Origin: Acanthosepion esculentum | Lineage: Eukaryota; Mollusca; Cephalopoda; Sepiida; Sepiidae | Reading direction: 5' to 3' | NCBI GenBank assembly: GCA_964036315.1 | Contig: OZ038485.1 | Span: forward strand, 76,855,460-76,919,459 | Length of the DNA: 64,000 nucleotides | In this document: positions 25,777 to 36,844 of the stretch, one piece after another | Numbering within the stretch: position 1 is the first letter of the stretch | Layout of the letters: each line of letters opens with the position of its first letter | Notes under the pieces: model-generated | The model's database searches: none | Seen by the model: only the letters and a program-made list of their open reading frames with translations | Told to the model about the DNA's origin: nothing | Made by a program: the position numbers and the translations under genes

Positions 25777-25803
25777 AAAAAAAAAAAAAAAAAAAAAAAA
25801 AAA
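25777..25803. repeat. Poly-A run
   Basis: 27 consecutive A residues on the plus strand, next to the 3' end of a minus-strand LINE copy. Confidence 0.9.
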
Positions 25804-27778
25804 TCAAATTTACCTCAAGCAAAGGAGTAAAACCACTAAGACACAAGGGGTTACTGGGTGTGAAAGAATAAAAAATAAACATTATTAAAAAGTGAGAGCA
25901 ATAAAAGTGTAATCAGAAAGACAGTAGCTAAAGATTGACATTGATCTTCAAAAATTTAAATGCAATGTTAACTGAAAAACATGAAACCAAAAGTAAGTTC
26001 CAGAAGTGTGAAAAAAGAAACTGCTAGCATACAACTTACTGTTACATCTAGCCAATTCTACTGTAAATTGATGAGACCTAGTTGCCAATCTAATACTGCG
26101 CTTAAATTCACAAAGTCTAGGTACCATAGCGAAGACCAAACAATTACCATGAATGTATTTATAGAAAAGGCACAGGGAAGCAACTTTACAGTAATAGGAA
26201 AAGTGACTGAAGCTGAGACACTAGGTCAGGACCAATAATATTGCAGATTCTAGATTGGATTTTATCAAAAATCTCTAAATATATAGCTGGAACACTGAGC
26301 CATATGTGGCAGCAATATTCTAAGCATGAATGAATGGTAGATTTATAAATATATAAGATAGATTCTGGAGAGAAAAATTATCTAGCACACACAGTGAACC
26401 AACTTTCTTAGCAGAGAATGTTAGCTGGAGAAGGTGCAACAAATCACTCTCCTGGAGGTCAGTATCAGCCATGCTGATGGAAGGCAGATAGGAGTCTCTC
26501 AGAGGATTAATATATAGCAGTTTAGTTTTGGAGGCATTAAAATTAACAAGCCATTCTTTGCCCCAATTAAAAACAGACTGAAGGCCGTTTTTGACATCAG
26601 CCATCAATTTTATATTATTGAACTAATCAGACTTACTACAGAGATATGAGTATATGGTTGTGTCATCAGCATACATATCAATCGAGAAGTGAAAGCCATA
26701 TTACTTGTCTGAAAGAAGGCTCTGTGATGTGAGATGCTTAACTAATTCAGCACTGATTAGAGCCTATAGTAGTTTACCAAAAAGAAGTCGAAAGCTAATA
26801 GGCCAATAGTTGGAAGGGTTGGACAGTTCACTTGAGTTCTTAAAGACTGGAACAAAAGATGAGGATTTCCAACAAGTAGGAAAGCAAGAGGCAGCAAGGC
26901 ATTTATGATACAGTTTAGAGAGAACAGGAGCCAGCCCGAGAACACACTTAAGTACTATTACAAGGATACCATCAGTTCAGATTAGAGAAATGTGGAAAGA
27001 TATGCATTCTCCAGATGAGTCAAGAGTTTGGAGAGAATTTATGGGTGAAACATTCTGCTTTATCAAACTGATTCAAGAGAGAAAGAATAGAAAACCTATT
27101 TATTACAGTGTCACCAGTAATCACAAGAGCCAAAGTTGTTAGATGTAATTTGGAGTCTCATTCTTTTAGCAATCAAAGACTTAGCTCCTATGAGAACACG
27201 TTTACATTTATTACATATAGCCATGAATAAGCATCTGTTGTGACTGGAGTTGTCTCGCTGGTATAGCTGGAAATATGGATTCCTGCAGTCTATAGTGACA
27301 GAACATGCTGGTGTGAACTATGGAGAAGATTGAAATTTCATCTGGTATTTCCAAGAAGGAATAAGAACATTTATGCCAGCTTTGACCTAAGAAGAAACCT
27401 CACTGGCACAATTCTCAATAGGAAGGTTAAAAATATCAATCCAAGGAAAGTTACAAAGTGAATCCTAATCAGTATGTTGATGACAAAAAGAGGTCTTATG
27501 AATAGGAGGTTCCTGTTTAATAGATGACTGGAATGAAATATCAATAGATACTACAGCATGATCCAAGTTGCCAAAAGATCAGTGTTGTGAAGCTTGACAA
27601 AAAGTAAAGAATAAATCAAGTAAAGAAGCAGGTTGCTTAAATTTATTAGGGAAATGAGTAGGGAAATCCACAATTTGAGAAAGAGACTGATCAACAGAAA
27701 AATTGGAAGTCTGAATACTGGCAACATCAGTAACATTAAAGTGTTTAAGCCATGTGACATTTCTAGTTGTTTCTAAAA
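25804..27778 (-). mobile_element. LINE (APE-type, CR1/Jockey-like), copy 2, degraded
   Basis: The longest copy of this LINE here. Minus-strand reading, 5' to 3': endonuclease C-terminus with LDLFFTFCQ and FGNLDHAVVSIDISF (27.55-27.70 kb), a degraded linker, an RT core with MYADDTTIYS (26655-26690; the YADD catalytic box is intact), WLVNFNASKTKLLYINP (26500-26560), and the C-terminal RLCEFKRSIRLATRSHQFTVE tail (26.05-26.13 kb). The 3' untranslated tail lies at 25810-25890. Stops and frameshifts prevent expression. It is 5'-truncated within the endonuclease. Confidence 0.82.
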
Positions 27779-27862
27779 TCTTTTTCATTCTCTTTCACTC
27801 TCAGTAACCCCTTGCATCTTAGTGGCATTATCACCTTGTTTTGCATGAACTGATTAAAAAAA
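27779..27862 (+). mobile_element. LINE 3' tail, copy 3, opposite orientation
   Basis: About 85 bases match the 3' untranslated end of the same LINE (CAGTAACCCCTTGCATCTTAG), ending with an A run. It is in plus orientation and directly abuts the 5' end of the minus-strand copy. Confidence 0.72.
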
Positions 27863-28060
27863 AAAAGTCCATCTTTATCAGCAACTGAGTTGTCCAACAA
27901 ACCTAAAAATGAAACTGAGAATATGTACATATACACACACCTAACTATATTTCATATATTACATCATGAGTATAATGCTACAGATGACAAATTTTTTTAT
28001 TTGACATATTTTGAAATTCATAAATTTCAAAGAGGCAATCATCATCAGTGGATAGCTTTG

Positions 28061-28062
<2 letters not shown>

Positions 28063-28123
<61 letters not shown>
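28063..28123. repeat. (TA)n microsatellite
   Basis: About 30 TA units. It generates Ile-Tyr repeats in two overlapping opposite-strand ORFs, which are not genes. Confidence 0.95.
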
Positions 28124-28127
<4 letters not shown>

Positions 28128-28405
28128 TATTTTCTGCAATGCTGTAACTTGAATGCTTAATAATGTGTCATTAGATTTAAGTGTGCTAGATTCAGGGATG
28201 TATTTTGAAAGTAAACTGTATTTAAAACAGCATTTTACCACTATGTTAATCATTATATTACAAAAAGCTTGCTTATTATAAATAGCAGCAAATAAGTTCA
28301 GTTTCTTTGACATATCTAGAAAAATGTACAAAATTGTCTGAATTTCACATGTAGCAGATTCTCACTTTTATAAGCACTAACACAGTGCTTATTTGAAGAG
28401 TATAT

Positions 28406-28870
28406 TGTGCTAGTCCCACTTTACTTTGGGACTGACACGAATAAAAAGAATACTTTATCAATGTATAATAAAGATATTTATTTACACCTAATCATGAATA
28501 CAATGGTTAACATAAACACAGTGTCCTTTCCTATATATAGAGAATATGCCAAGTGAACTTATCCATCTGGTGGATCGAAATAGGGCTAGATAGTTTGTAC
28601 CTTTAAAACCCTCGGCAATTGGTACCATGGATGGCAGAAAGAATTTCTTCTCTTACTTCGGAGCATATCCAATCCCTTCTCTATTGGTGGTCAGCTTTTT
28701 CTAAACCCATGTGGTTTTTAACCAATCAGTGACTGCCTAACATCATGTGACCAATCATTAGATATAGGAGCAGATGAATTTTATTAACCCAACAGGTAGA
28801 AAGCTCATTAAAAAGTTTGTGCAAACCTTGACAATCAACAAATTTGTATAAAGAGAAACCGGGGGCTACA
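28406..28870 (-). mobile_element. Candidate solo LTR
   Basis: On the minus strand the unit begins TGTAGCCCCCGG and ends GGGACTAGCACA, so it has TG...CA ends. In that orientation, CCAAT-box inverses (ATTGG) near 28750 and 28720 precede a TATATATAGG box at 28531-28541, followed by AATAAA-type sequence near 28465-28475. That order fits U3-R-U5. A GTCCCA/TGGGAC hairpin lies near the end (28416-28437). I found no convincing target duplication and no second copy, so the assignment is tentative. Confidence 0.5.
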
Positions 28871-30744
28871 TTAGCCCAATTCAGGTTACATGTTCCAGTT
28901 ACTTGAAGATAAAAATTAGAAATAATTCACAATCTATTCAATACTAGTTTTGAGGCACAGTTAAATGAAGTCTTATCCACAATTTGACCGAGAGAAAACT
29001 TGTCACATGACATTTACAAATCATATCTAATTCTCAAAGCATAATGAAATTCAGTACCATTTCTACTCTTAAATATTTTGACTCTTGCAAATTCTAGAAA
29101 TATTCTAGTTTCTATATATCTGCTCCTATTATATTAATCATTTGATTAATTCTAGAATTAGCTCTCAGAATCTCCAATTAGCTTGATGAAAACATTTATA
29201 TAGGACATCCAGATTCAGAAAAAAGACCTTTGGTGATTGTTACCGATTTAGGTAGCTTAATATAATATGCATTATATAAAAAAAATAATATGACCTGTGT
29301 TAGTTTAGGTCTTATTTAAAACTGATAAAGAAAGATTACTTACATTAAACCAATTAACACTAAGACAAATAGAACTTGAATAAATGGCATTATAGAAATA
29401 ATAATTCATTGAATTTACAGATTTAAAAGAATTTTACTTAAATACTGAATAGAAAATGTAAAGTGTTAAAAAATTTAGAGAGTTTATGCCAATTCACCTG
29501 GCCAACACATCTCGTTAAAAAGAAATTCCAAAATACATTCTGTAGTTTGGTCAGATTTTGGGAAGTGAGTTAAGTTGAGAACCTTTTAGCACCTAATTGA
29601 TTGAACTGTGATGGAAACATAACTACAATTTTCTTTTGCCACATTCATGTAATTTTAATCCTGAGAGAATAATGTATATTGGCTCAGATATTTTATAAGC
29701 CTTGCTTGCATAACCATTAGAATCTCTTTATTTACAATATCTAAATTGAGTTAGAAAACAAATTGGAGCAGGGTCAGTTTTTATGAGTGAGGACTCTTTT
29801 TATATAATTAATTAATAGAAAGAACTGAAAAAATTGCATTATCTTAATGGCAGAATCATTTTACTTTTGGAAGAAGAATTATAACTATGTAAGAATATTT
29901 ACAGGTTACGGTGTTCATGAAAAATGCATTTAATGTTTTACAATGTCTCAACATTTCTTTTTACTCATCAAGATACAAAAGTTAATTTTCTTTTTCCTCT
30001 AAAAAGATTAGATCAAGCACACTTATATTTTTCAAAAACAGTTCTGTATTGATAATAAAATTAATGTTAATCAAATTTATTTGCAGTTAAATTTACATAA
30101 ACCAACATAAACTGAACATAATGCATGAAAAATGGACACTTTGCTACTTAAGATTAAAGATTAATGTCTACTTATGTCTTCAGGAGATTTTCCTTTAGTG
30201 ACATGCATTCATGATTGCTTAAGGTGCTTTCAGAAAGTAACATAAGCAAAATAACATACTTGGAAGGTAATGTTATGGTGCCTGACAACTGCATTTCAAA
30301 TTGAATCAGAAAATGTGATTCATGATTACCATGGGGGCTTGGAAGAATATTTTGTAATTTTTGTTTAAACATAAATTTTTATTTCAATAAACAAAGTTTT
30401 AAAATCTTTATTTCAAAAAATCAATCCTTTCTTGATAGAATTCTCTTAAATAATGTAAACTTTTATAGAAACAGTCATTCATTAAATTATATATTTTACA
30501 AAATATAAAAAAATATTTGAATAGCTATGGGATTAATCCCTAATTATATATTTACATGTATTTACATATATGATTTAATATATAATTTGAAGTTTTAAAA
30601 TTCCTCAATTATGGAAACGAGACCAAATTGTTAATAACCTAAACCAGGCAGGCAAATATTGTTACAGATGGATTAAAAGAATTCGTTATTAGATATGATA
30701 AACATTAAAAATATGTATATAATCACACATGGAACAGTATAAAA
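28871..30744. other. Unassigned AT-rich DNA
   Basis: No gene recognised. 29470-29595 contains a MITE-like fragment, GGGAAGTGAGTTAAGTTGAG, related to 41036-41137 and 59450-59545. Confidence 0.5.
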
Positions 30745-31612
30745 ATTCTGCTATGTGCCATGGACGATCATCTCTCTCCACAACATCCTATCCTTTGTAG
30801 CTCTTAGTAATGTTTGTCTTTTCACTGTTTTGTGAATACCAAATACTCCAAACCCTCCATTACAAAAATTTCTCAAGATTTCTGCTATCTGATTCCTTTT
30901 TGCTTCCATTTTCCTTAAAATGTTCTCATTACCTGTTCAGTCCATGGTATTATCAGCATCTTTCCACAGAACCATGTTTCTGTTGTTTAAAGTGTCTTCA
31001 TCTGTGATGAGACTGTTCAGCATTCACTGCCATATAGGAGTATATAACAGTTCAGTGTTCTTTTCTTTGTTGCTAATTCTCCTGTTTCATAATATTTTGC
31101 TTAGCTTTTGGAAGGCATCATTTGCCATTCCAATGTACCTTTAGATTTCAATGTCACATTTTTCATCCTTTGTTAAAACACTTCCCAGATATGTAAATTT
31201 TTGTATTTGCTTGATTTTGATATCTCCAATCTCCAATTTGTAGTTAATATCCTGGGCTGTTCCTCTTTCTGACAACTATACATTCTGTTTTTTACAATTG
31301 TTTAGTCCTTTCTGCCCGCTTTCCTTTACTACCTTCTATAGGAGTTCCTGCAGTTTCCTTCTATGAATACTGTTTCATCTGAATATCTTATACAGTTGTG
31401 TTCACCAAGTCCTGGTAGGACTTCTAGTTCACTCAGGATCAATTTGAATAACTCTGGTGAGAAGATATATCCTTGTCTTATGCCCTTTACTATTTTTGTA
31501 TATTTACGGAATTCAATTTCTATCCGTATGCAGGCAGTCTGCTCCCAGTATAAGTTTTGGATTATTCTAATATCTTTCCGAAAATGGGGTCAGTGAAACA
31601 AGTATTTTCAGT
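30745..31612 (-). mobile_element. RTE-type LINE RT C-terminus, copy 1
   Basis: Minus-strand frames give a decayed RT palm and thumb: KKTECIVVRK near 31260-31295 (in the common form, KKTEYMVV), LQIGDWRYQN, a KCFNKG-type stretch where GKCDTEIK is expected, KQNIMKQEN, and a C-terminal tail with WYSQNSEKTNI and DVVERDDRP. The arrangement matches RTE-like endonuclease-reverse transcriptases common in molluscs. Stops occur every 20-40 codons. The 62.0-62.8 kb segment is another copy. Confidence 0.7.
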
Positions 31613-32009
31613 TGAGGCTGTTTATATTCAGATCATAGCAAGTAGAAAATAGCATCAACCAACTTCTTCCTACAGTCCCATTGTCAAGAATATTGGCAAA
31701 ACACCAAGATAAGCTGAAAACAAGCTACTTTCTCACTTTCCTGCTTAGCAGTAACATCAAAGCTGATTCTCCAAGTCAATTATAAATAAAAATGTATACA
31801 GAGGTGAACAAAATTATTATAATTATTTTTATTTCATCAGAAATATTTATCTAAAAATTTGGGCTCATCACTTAACTCAAGGATTTTACATGAAATCCAT
31901 ATGTAAATTGTGCTCATATATAATACATGGAGAGATGTTTTCAAAACATGTATACAGAAAGCATCTTTAACTGAATTTACTGGTGACTACTACATTATCT
32001 CTTTATCTA

Positions 32010-32020
<11 letters not shown>
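31613..32020. other. Unassigned AT-rich DNA
   Basis: No recognisable feature, apart from a CT-rich stretch leading into the TA array at the right edge. Confidence 0.45.

Positions 32021-32063
<43 letters not shown>
32021..32063. repeat. (TA)n microsatellite
   Basis: About 21 TA units directly before the 32.06-32.34 kb repeat. Confidence 0.95.
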
Positions 32064-32065
<2 letters not shown>

Positions 32066-32345
32066 TGGGGTGAAAATGTCTCGGAGCCAGCAGGATATGG
32101 GGCCAAATCTTGAACCGACAGTTGATTCTCTTAAAACAACATGCCTGGCCACATACACAATTCTGGAACATTGCGATTTTCATTTCCAGCATCTCATATA
32201 CACGAGTTTGTTGTTGTTTGGAAATCTTCCATGTAAACAAAAACAGACTATCATTATTGTTTTGTCGGTGTATTGTTTAATATAGTGTAATGTAATTGTC
32301 GTCTTTGATAATGGCTTATGTAAGCCGAAAGCTTAGATAGGATTA
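32064..32345 (+). repeat. Unclassified repeat with decayed hammerhead-like end
   Basis: More G+C-rich than its flanks, with no coding motif. It ends with TTTGATAA, then the 6-bp stem GGCTTA-TG-TAAGCC, then GAAAGC (32307-32333). The order matches a hammerhead core (CTGATGA, stem II, GAAA) with two changes in the first box. It may be the end of a Penelope-like or retrozyme-like element. Confidence 0.45.
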
Positions 32346-32486
32346 AAAAATATGTATAAATATTGTGATTTTCTTTCTTCTTTTAATGATAATGCTATTA
32401 AGCTTATCAGACAATATGAAAAGAATTTACATAAAATAGACAAAACTTGTCTATATTATTTAATGAAACATGCATCAATATAAAGT

Positions 32487-32755
32487 GTTAGGGCAGACAA
32501 TTTACAGTTTGTTGCTGATGATTGCTTTATGCATGAAAGTAACATGGGTAGCATTGTGTATAAAGAACAACAATATAATTTTTAAACATATCTTAGTACA
32601 AAGTGTGTACTGGGAGTAAAAACAGTTCTCTATGTAAAAGAACAGCGCTAACATATATTTTTAAAAAATTGTATTGTTCTTTATTGTATGATGCTACTCA
32701 AAGTTTCATGCATGAGGCAATCATCAGGAACCAACTGTAAATTTTATGCCCTAAC
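32487..32755. mobile_element. Foldback (long inverted-repeat) element
   Basis: The two halves are diverged inverted copies about 100 bases long: GTTAGGGCA...AATTTACAGTT...CTGATGATTGC...GCATGAAA...AAAGAACAA on the plus strand from 32487, and the same series on the minus strand from 32755. A short spacer near 32590-32660 separates them. The RNA or DNA would fold into one long hairpin. Each arm contains CTGATGA, a 3-bp TGC/GCA stem and GAAA. Confidence 0.78.
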
Positions 32756-32779
32756 GTGTCTTTTTTTAAAATATAGATA

Positions 32780-33155
32780 CACTACAGTTGAAAAGTTTGA
32801 AGCTACACCCAGAATTAACATTGAATGAACTTGATAGAAAGTGAAAAATGAAAAAGAGCTCTTAGAGTCATTGAAGAAAAGAATGGAACCAATTATCAGA
32901 CTTGTACATTGAGAAACTTTTGCAACATATGCCAAAAAACTCATGCTGCAGTAATCAAGGCTAAAGGAGAATAATTTGACAAGAGCAAAAATTTAATCAT
33001 AAAATGCTTTATCTCTTTTTGTCATAACTTCTAATAAAAAAAATCATACCTCATTTTTGTTTTAACCATGTATAATAATTTTCTCATATTTAAAGTACAA
33101 AACAATCCTTTCTAATTTAAAAAATTACCAGGGGTTTCCTCAAACTTTTGAACTG

Positions 33156-33160
<5 letters not shown>
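32780..33160. mobile_element. Tc1-derived MITE
   Basis: The left end CACTACAGTTGAAAAGTTTG and the right end CAAACTTTTGAACTGTAGTG are inverted copies with one difference; this terminus is typical of a common Tc1 family. TA precedes the left end (32778-32779). The interior retains a decayed fragment that reads like the transposase C-terminus (ELLESLKKRMEPII; VIKAKGE) near 32850-32975 in shifted frames. The right TA has been replaced by a (GT)n microsatellite. Confidence 0.75.

Positions 33161-33195
<35 letters not shown>
33158..33195. repeat. (GT)n microsatellite
   Basis: About 18 GT units growing directly out of the GTAGTG terminus of the Tc1-derived MITE. Confidence 0.93.
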
Positions 33196-33200
<5 letters not shown>

Positions 33201-33709
33201 AAATAGAAAACTGGTGTTCATATTTCCTACCTAATTTCTATATAGTTTTATACTTTAAGTTTTACATTCTTTCACACATTTGTGTTGATTATGTATCCAT
33301 GACAAATCAATGCCTACTATTTTACTCTTGATGACTAAGTATAGTTGACTCAGATCTTAATTATGCTGAAGTCTGATTCTTTTTAAGTTATTTCTATAAT
33401 AGTTTGAATAGCCTGCAATTCAAAAGATGTGAAAAGAGTAACAGAAATGTGAATAAAAAAGAAAAGGATTTTGGATATTTGTGACAGAATTTGATATTTT
33501 AAACACATTAAAAAGTATTTGTGACAAATTTAAAACAAGAAAAAATAAAATGAGTAATATCTAATTACTTAAAAATTAGTATTAATGCTTACAAATTCAA
33601 TTTTTTAGTAGCTTTTTCTCTGTTCTGCCTGGTGTTGTGTTTTTCATTTTCCTAATAATACAGAAAATCCAGTTTAAATAAAAATGCTTACTGCATTTAC
33701 AGAGAATTA

Positions 33710-33877
33710 CAGTGTAACCCGGATATAAGAAACTTGGATATAAGAGAGATTTTCTCTGGTCCCAAATTAGAGCCTGTGTTAATGTATATATAATAGACCA
33801 AACCCGGATATAAGAGAAACCCGGATATAAGATACTTCTTCTCCAGTCCCGACAACTCTTATATCCGGGTTACACTG
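33710..33877. mobile_element. pogo/Tigger-like MITE
   Basis: A perfect 20-bp terminal inverted repeat, CAGTGTAACCCGGATATAAG, flanked on both sides by TA (33708-33709 and 33878-33879). CAGTGTAA-type ends with TA duplication fit the pogo/Tigger branch. The 168-bp body contains further CCGGATATAAG copies (33815-33850). Perfect ends suggest it is younger than most elements here. Confidence 0.8.
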
Positions 33878-34500
33878 TATAAAGATTAATTTTTTCTCTT
33901 AATTTTAGTGATCATTAAATTTTTGGAAGTTATTTTTTATGTGAACCACATTTGACAGAATTTTTGTTTTAATTTTTTGAGGTGATGAATTATTATAAAC
34001 TGATTTGCCCAGACTAATGTTCATATCTTGGTTATCATCATAATATTCCATATTTGTACTCTCTGTCTTTATAGGTGTGTCATATTTAGTAACCTTCTGA
34101 GAATTTCAAACCAAACTCATTATTCAATCAACAATGGTAGATTGTTCTTATTCTACTATCCATGCCAGGAGACTATCCTTTGTAATATTGTTTATCTCTA
34201 ACAGAGAATATATTACTTTTCCACACTACTTGACTGACCTTAACTGCTAAGTAACTCCTTAACCATGACATCATGTGCTGCATAAGGCAATATAATGGTG
34301 AAAACTTGGAGCCTTTTAAATTGAATGCCATTTATCTGCCTCTTCATCTGAACTGAAATATAACTTACTAATTGTAGTATAACTATGTAGTAGAATTTCT
34401 GTGTCTTGGGCCTAATTTTCTTAATTATGGAATCTAAAGTGGTTGAAAGATCATTGTATCAAATATAGCAAGCAGTTGTTAACAAAAGCAAATGCCAGTT
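33878..34500. other. Unassigned AT-rich DNA
   Basis: No motif recognised between the pogo-like MITE and the Penelope-like fragment. Confidence 0.45.
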
Positions 34501-34559
34501 AAATACTTGAGCAAAAATTGACAAACAAAATCTTAACTATGCTACAACCATCGTATAAG

Positions 34560-35030
34560 TTAGATGTGATAACCCCAGCTGAAGAGATAACTTTGAAAAT
34601 CTCTTATGCACAGGCTGACAAGTTGAGATAGGAAGTGAGATATAAACACTGAAGAAAACAAATCCATCCAAATGGAATATCACGAGAGAAGGGAAAAGTA
34701 GCTATCACTATCCTGTACAGTTATATTAACATCATTATTCTGCCAGCAGACAAAAGTAATGCAACAATGGTGATAGAAAAGTTGGAATACCCAGAAAAGT
34801 ATAATTGGGGATTGTAGCTACTGCAAATTAAAACAGGATAAGATTTTGAAAATTGAAGCTAACATGGATGCTGAAGAATGATCATGTCATTTAACAAATA
34901 CATACAACTGACTCAGCATTACAGTCAGCTAGCAAATTCACAAAGATAGTATTCCACTAAGATCTATAGCCAGTTGTTAGGGCTTAGTATGTCATTCATT
35001 GAACAAAATCCTTGTAGACATAGCCATTAA
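34560..35030 (+). pseudogene. Penelope-like reverse transcriptase fragment
   Basis: The plus strand reads ILPADKSNATMVIEKLEY at 34737-34790; (I)LPADKGNATVVM is the hallmark N-terminal RT motif of Penelope-like elements. About 150 bases later another frame gives QIHKDSIPLRSIASC (34934-34980), equal to the LPKIHK...PLRPIVS block that follows in the family. Stops lie on both sides, and no GIY-YIG endonuclease domain is visible. It is a short dead fragment. Confidence 0.7.
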
Positions 35031-35049
35031 CAGGTAAGTCTGACTTTTT

Positions 35050-36385
35050 TAATGGGTTAATGGTGGGGTCACTCGAGGTAGAGGTTTATGTTAAGGGTTA
35101 TTTTATATGGATAGGAGGGGAAGATAATGGTTGACTCTAGACTTGAACAGGTTAAGATTGTAGTGATCAGGGAAACATCCTCTTGTTTCATAGGGCAGTG
35201 GTTCATGGGAAGAAGCTGTTTGAGAAAGAATTTCTTGATAAATATGGAGGAAATGTGAGTGGTTTGCTATTTTGTGAGTGGTTTGCTATTTTGTAAGTGG
35301 TGTGGCAGGTCCTAGCTGTGAAGGTCAGACCTCGTGGAACTAGGAGATGCAGTTCATCCAAGCACTTTCCATGGTAGTAGTGACAGAGCAGTGAGAGCCT
35401 CACCACATCATGCCTGTGTGAGAGAGGTTGGAGTGTGGAAAATAATTCTTCAACAAGGACTCAGAGATGCTTTTGAACTCTTATCAAGACTGGAAAGTGA
35501 GGTCTGAGAAGCTCTTTACCAAATATGGCAATAGTACTCCATTTTCAGCCTGATCTGGCTGTTATAAAAGGTAGAGGATAGTATGAGGAATTAGGTACTT
35601 ACTGGAGTGGTACAGGGTGCCAATCATTTTACCTGCATCTTTAGTGATGGATTATATATAGGAATTCCACTTGAGGTCGGGTATGAGTTTGAGGCCCTTT
35701 TGAGGCATGAGGCCTCCTCAAGGGGACATCCATTCATTTTAATTGGTGGTAGTTTGGTGTTTGATTGTCGGTGATGGAATATAACCAGTTTAGTTTTAGA
35801 GGTATTGAATGTAACCAGCCAGTTTTTTCCCCACTGGGAAGTTAGTGTTAGATCAGAAAAGAGGTTAGCTGCAAATCTTTAATCATCAAGACTTTTAGAA
35901 GTGTGCCCGTATATCATATCATTGGCATAAATGTTTACAAATGATTGGAATATATTCTTAGGTGGATCATTTATATAAATCAGAAAGAAGTTTGGTCCAA
36001 TAAGTGAGATGAGGTGGACACCTGCAATGGCTGTCATAACCTCAGAGGACTGGCCACTAATAACTTTAGGGATCTACTTGTTAGGAAGGATTTTATAATA
36101 GAGAAAACCCTTCTAGTGATTTCATAGCTGGAGAGCTTGTGTAGCAAACCTTTGTGCTACATCTTGTTGAATAACTTTGAGATATCAAATGTTATAGTAC
36201 TTGCAGTATGTGTGTCATCAAGGGCCTCACTAATTCTGTATGTTATGGTAGTTATGACATCAGCAGTGGATAAGGCTGATCGAAACTCATACTAATTGTC
36301 GCACCAGAGGTTGTTCCTATCCAGGTGCTCAATGACATTCTTGATGATTAAGGCCTCAAAAAGCTTACTGATGATACCAATCCCA
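35050..36385 (-). mobile_element. LINE RT and C-terminus, second APE LINE subfamily
   Basis: Minus-strand reading gives an RT core from SKLFEALIIKNVIEHL (near 36310-36370), EFRSALSTADVI (about 36270), IYANDMIYGHTSK (about 35900-35940; YADD has become YAND), then LSLLCHYYHGKCLDELHLL and SFSNSFFPRTTALWNKRMFP (35.17-35.40 kb). It resembles the LINE at 26 kb in architecture but is clearly divergent, so it is a separate subfamily. There are many stops and no endonuclease. Confidence 0.78.
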
Positions 36386-36839
36386 AAATAATGCATCCTT
36401 TATTACTATATATTGACCAAAAGAAATATACAATATAGCAACATTATTAATTTTGGCTAGAGAGATAAAAAATGGTTTTTATATTTATTGAACAGGGTGT
36501 TGATAGTTAGGTATATAGTTTTAGGGGGCAAAACAACTTCTTACAAAAACAATGTCTCACATGCTTCTTGCTTTCCTTTCTTTCTTCCTCTTTTACTAAG
36601 CTTCATTCATTCTCTTCCACTGTTCATTTACCCATCCATCTGTCAAGTTGCTTGGTACTTCACACCTTTTTTGCCAACTTATTTCTCCTTCCCTCCTACC
36701 ACCACTTTTCTACCCACAAATTACTGTTTTTTTCACCATCCGTTATAATTATAGGTAAGGCAGGTAGCATCCATTATGACAATTCTTTTACACACACCCC
36801 TGCCCTCCTGGGTCAATTTCACATTATGTAGTCATGAGC
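36386..36839. other. Unassigned DNA between LINE and gypsy remnants
   Basis: Pyrimidine-rich in places (36560-36740). Its plus-strand ORFs are Ser/Phe/Pro-rich low complexity. This is where the 3' LTR of the minus-strand gypsy element should be, but I found no repeat partner beyond 40.4 kb. Confidence 0.45.
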
Positions 36840-36844
36840 CTAAC

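Noticed and set aside
36488..36831. LTR of the minus-strand gypsy element
   Set aside because: No matching sequence upstream of the protease (40.4-41.0 kb), no polypurine tract at the expected joint.
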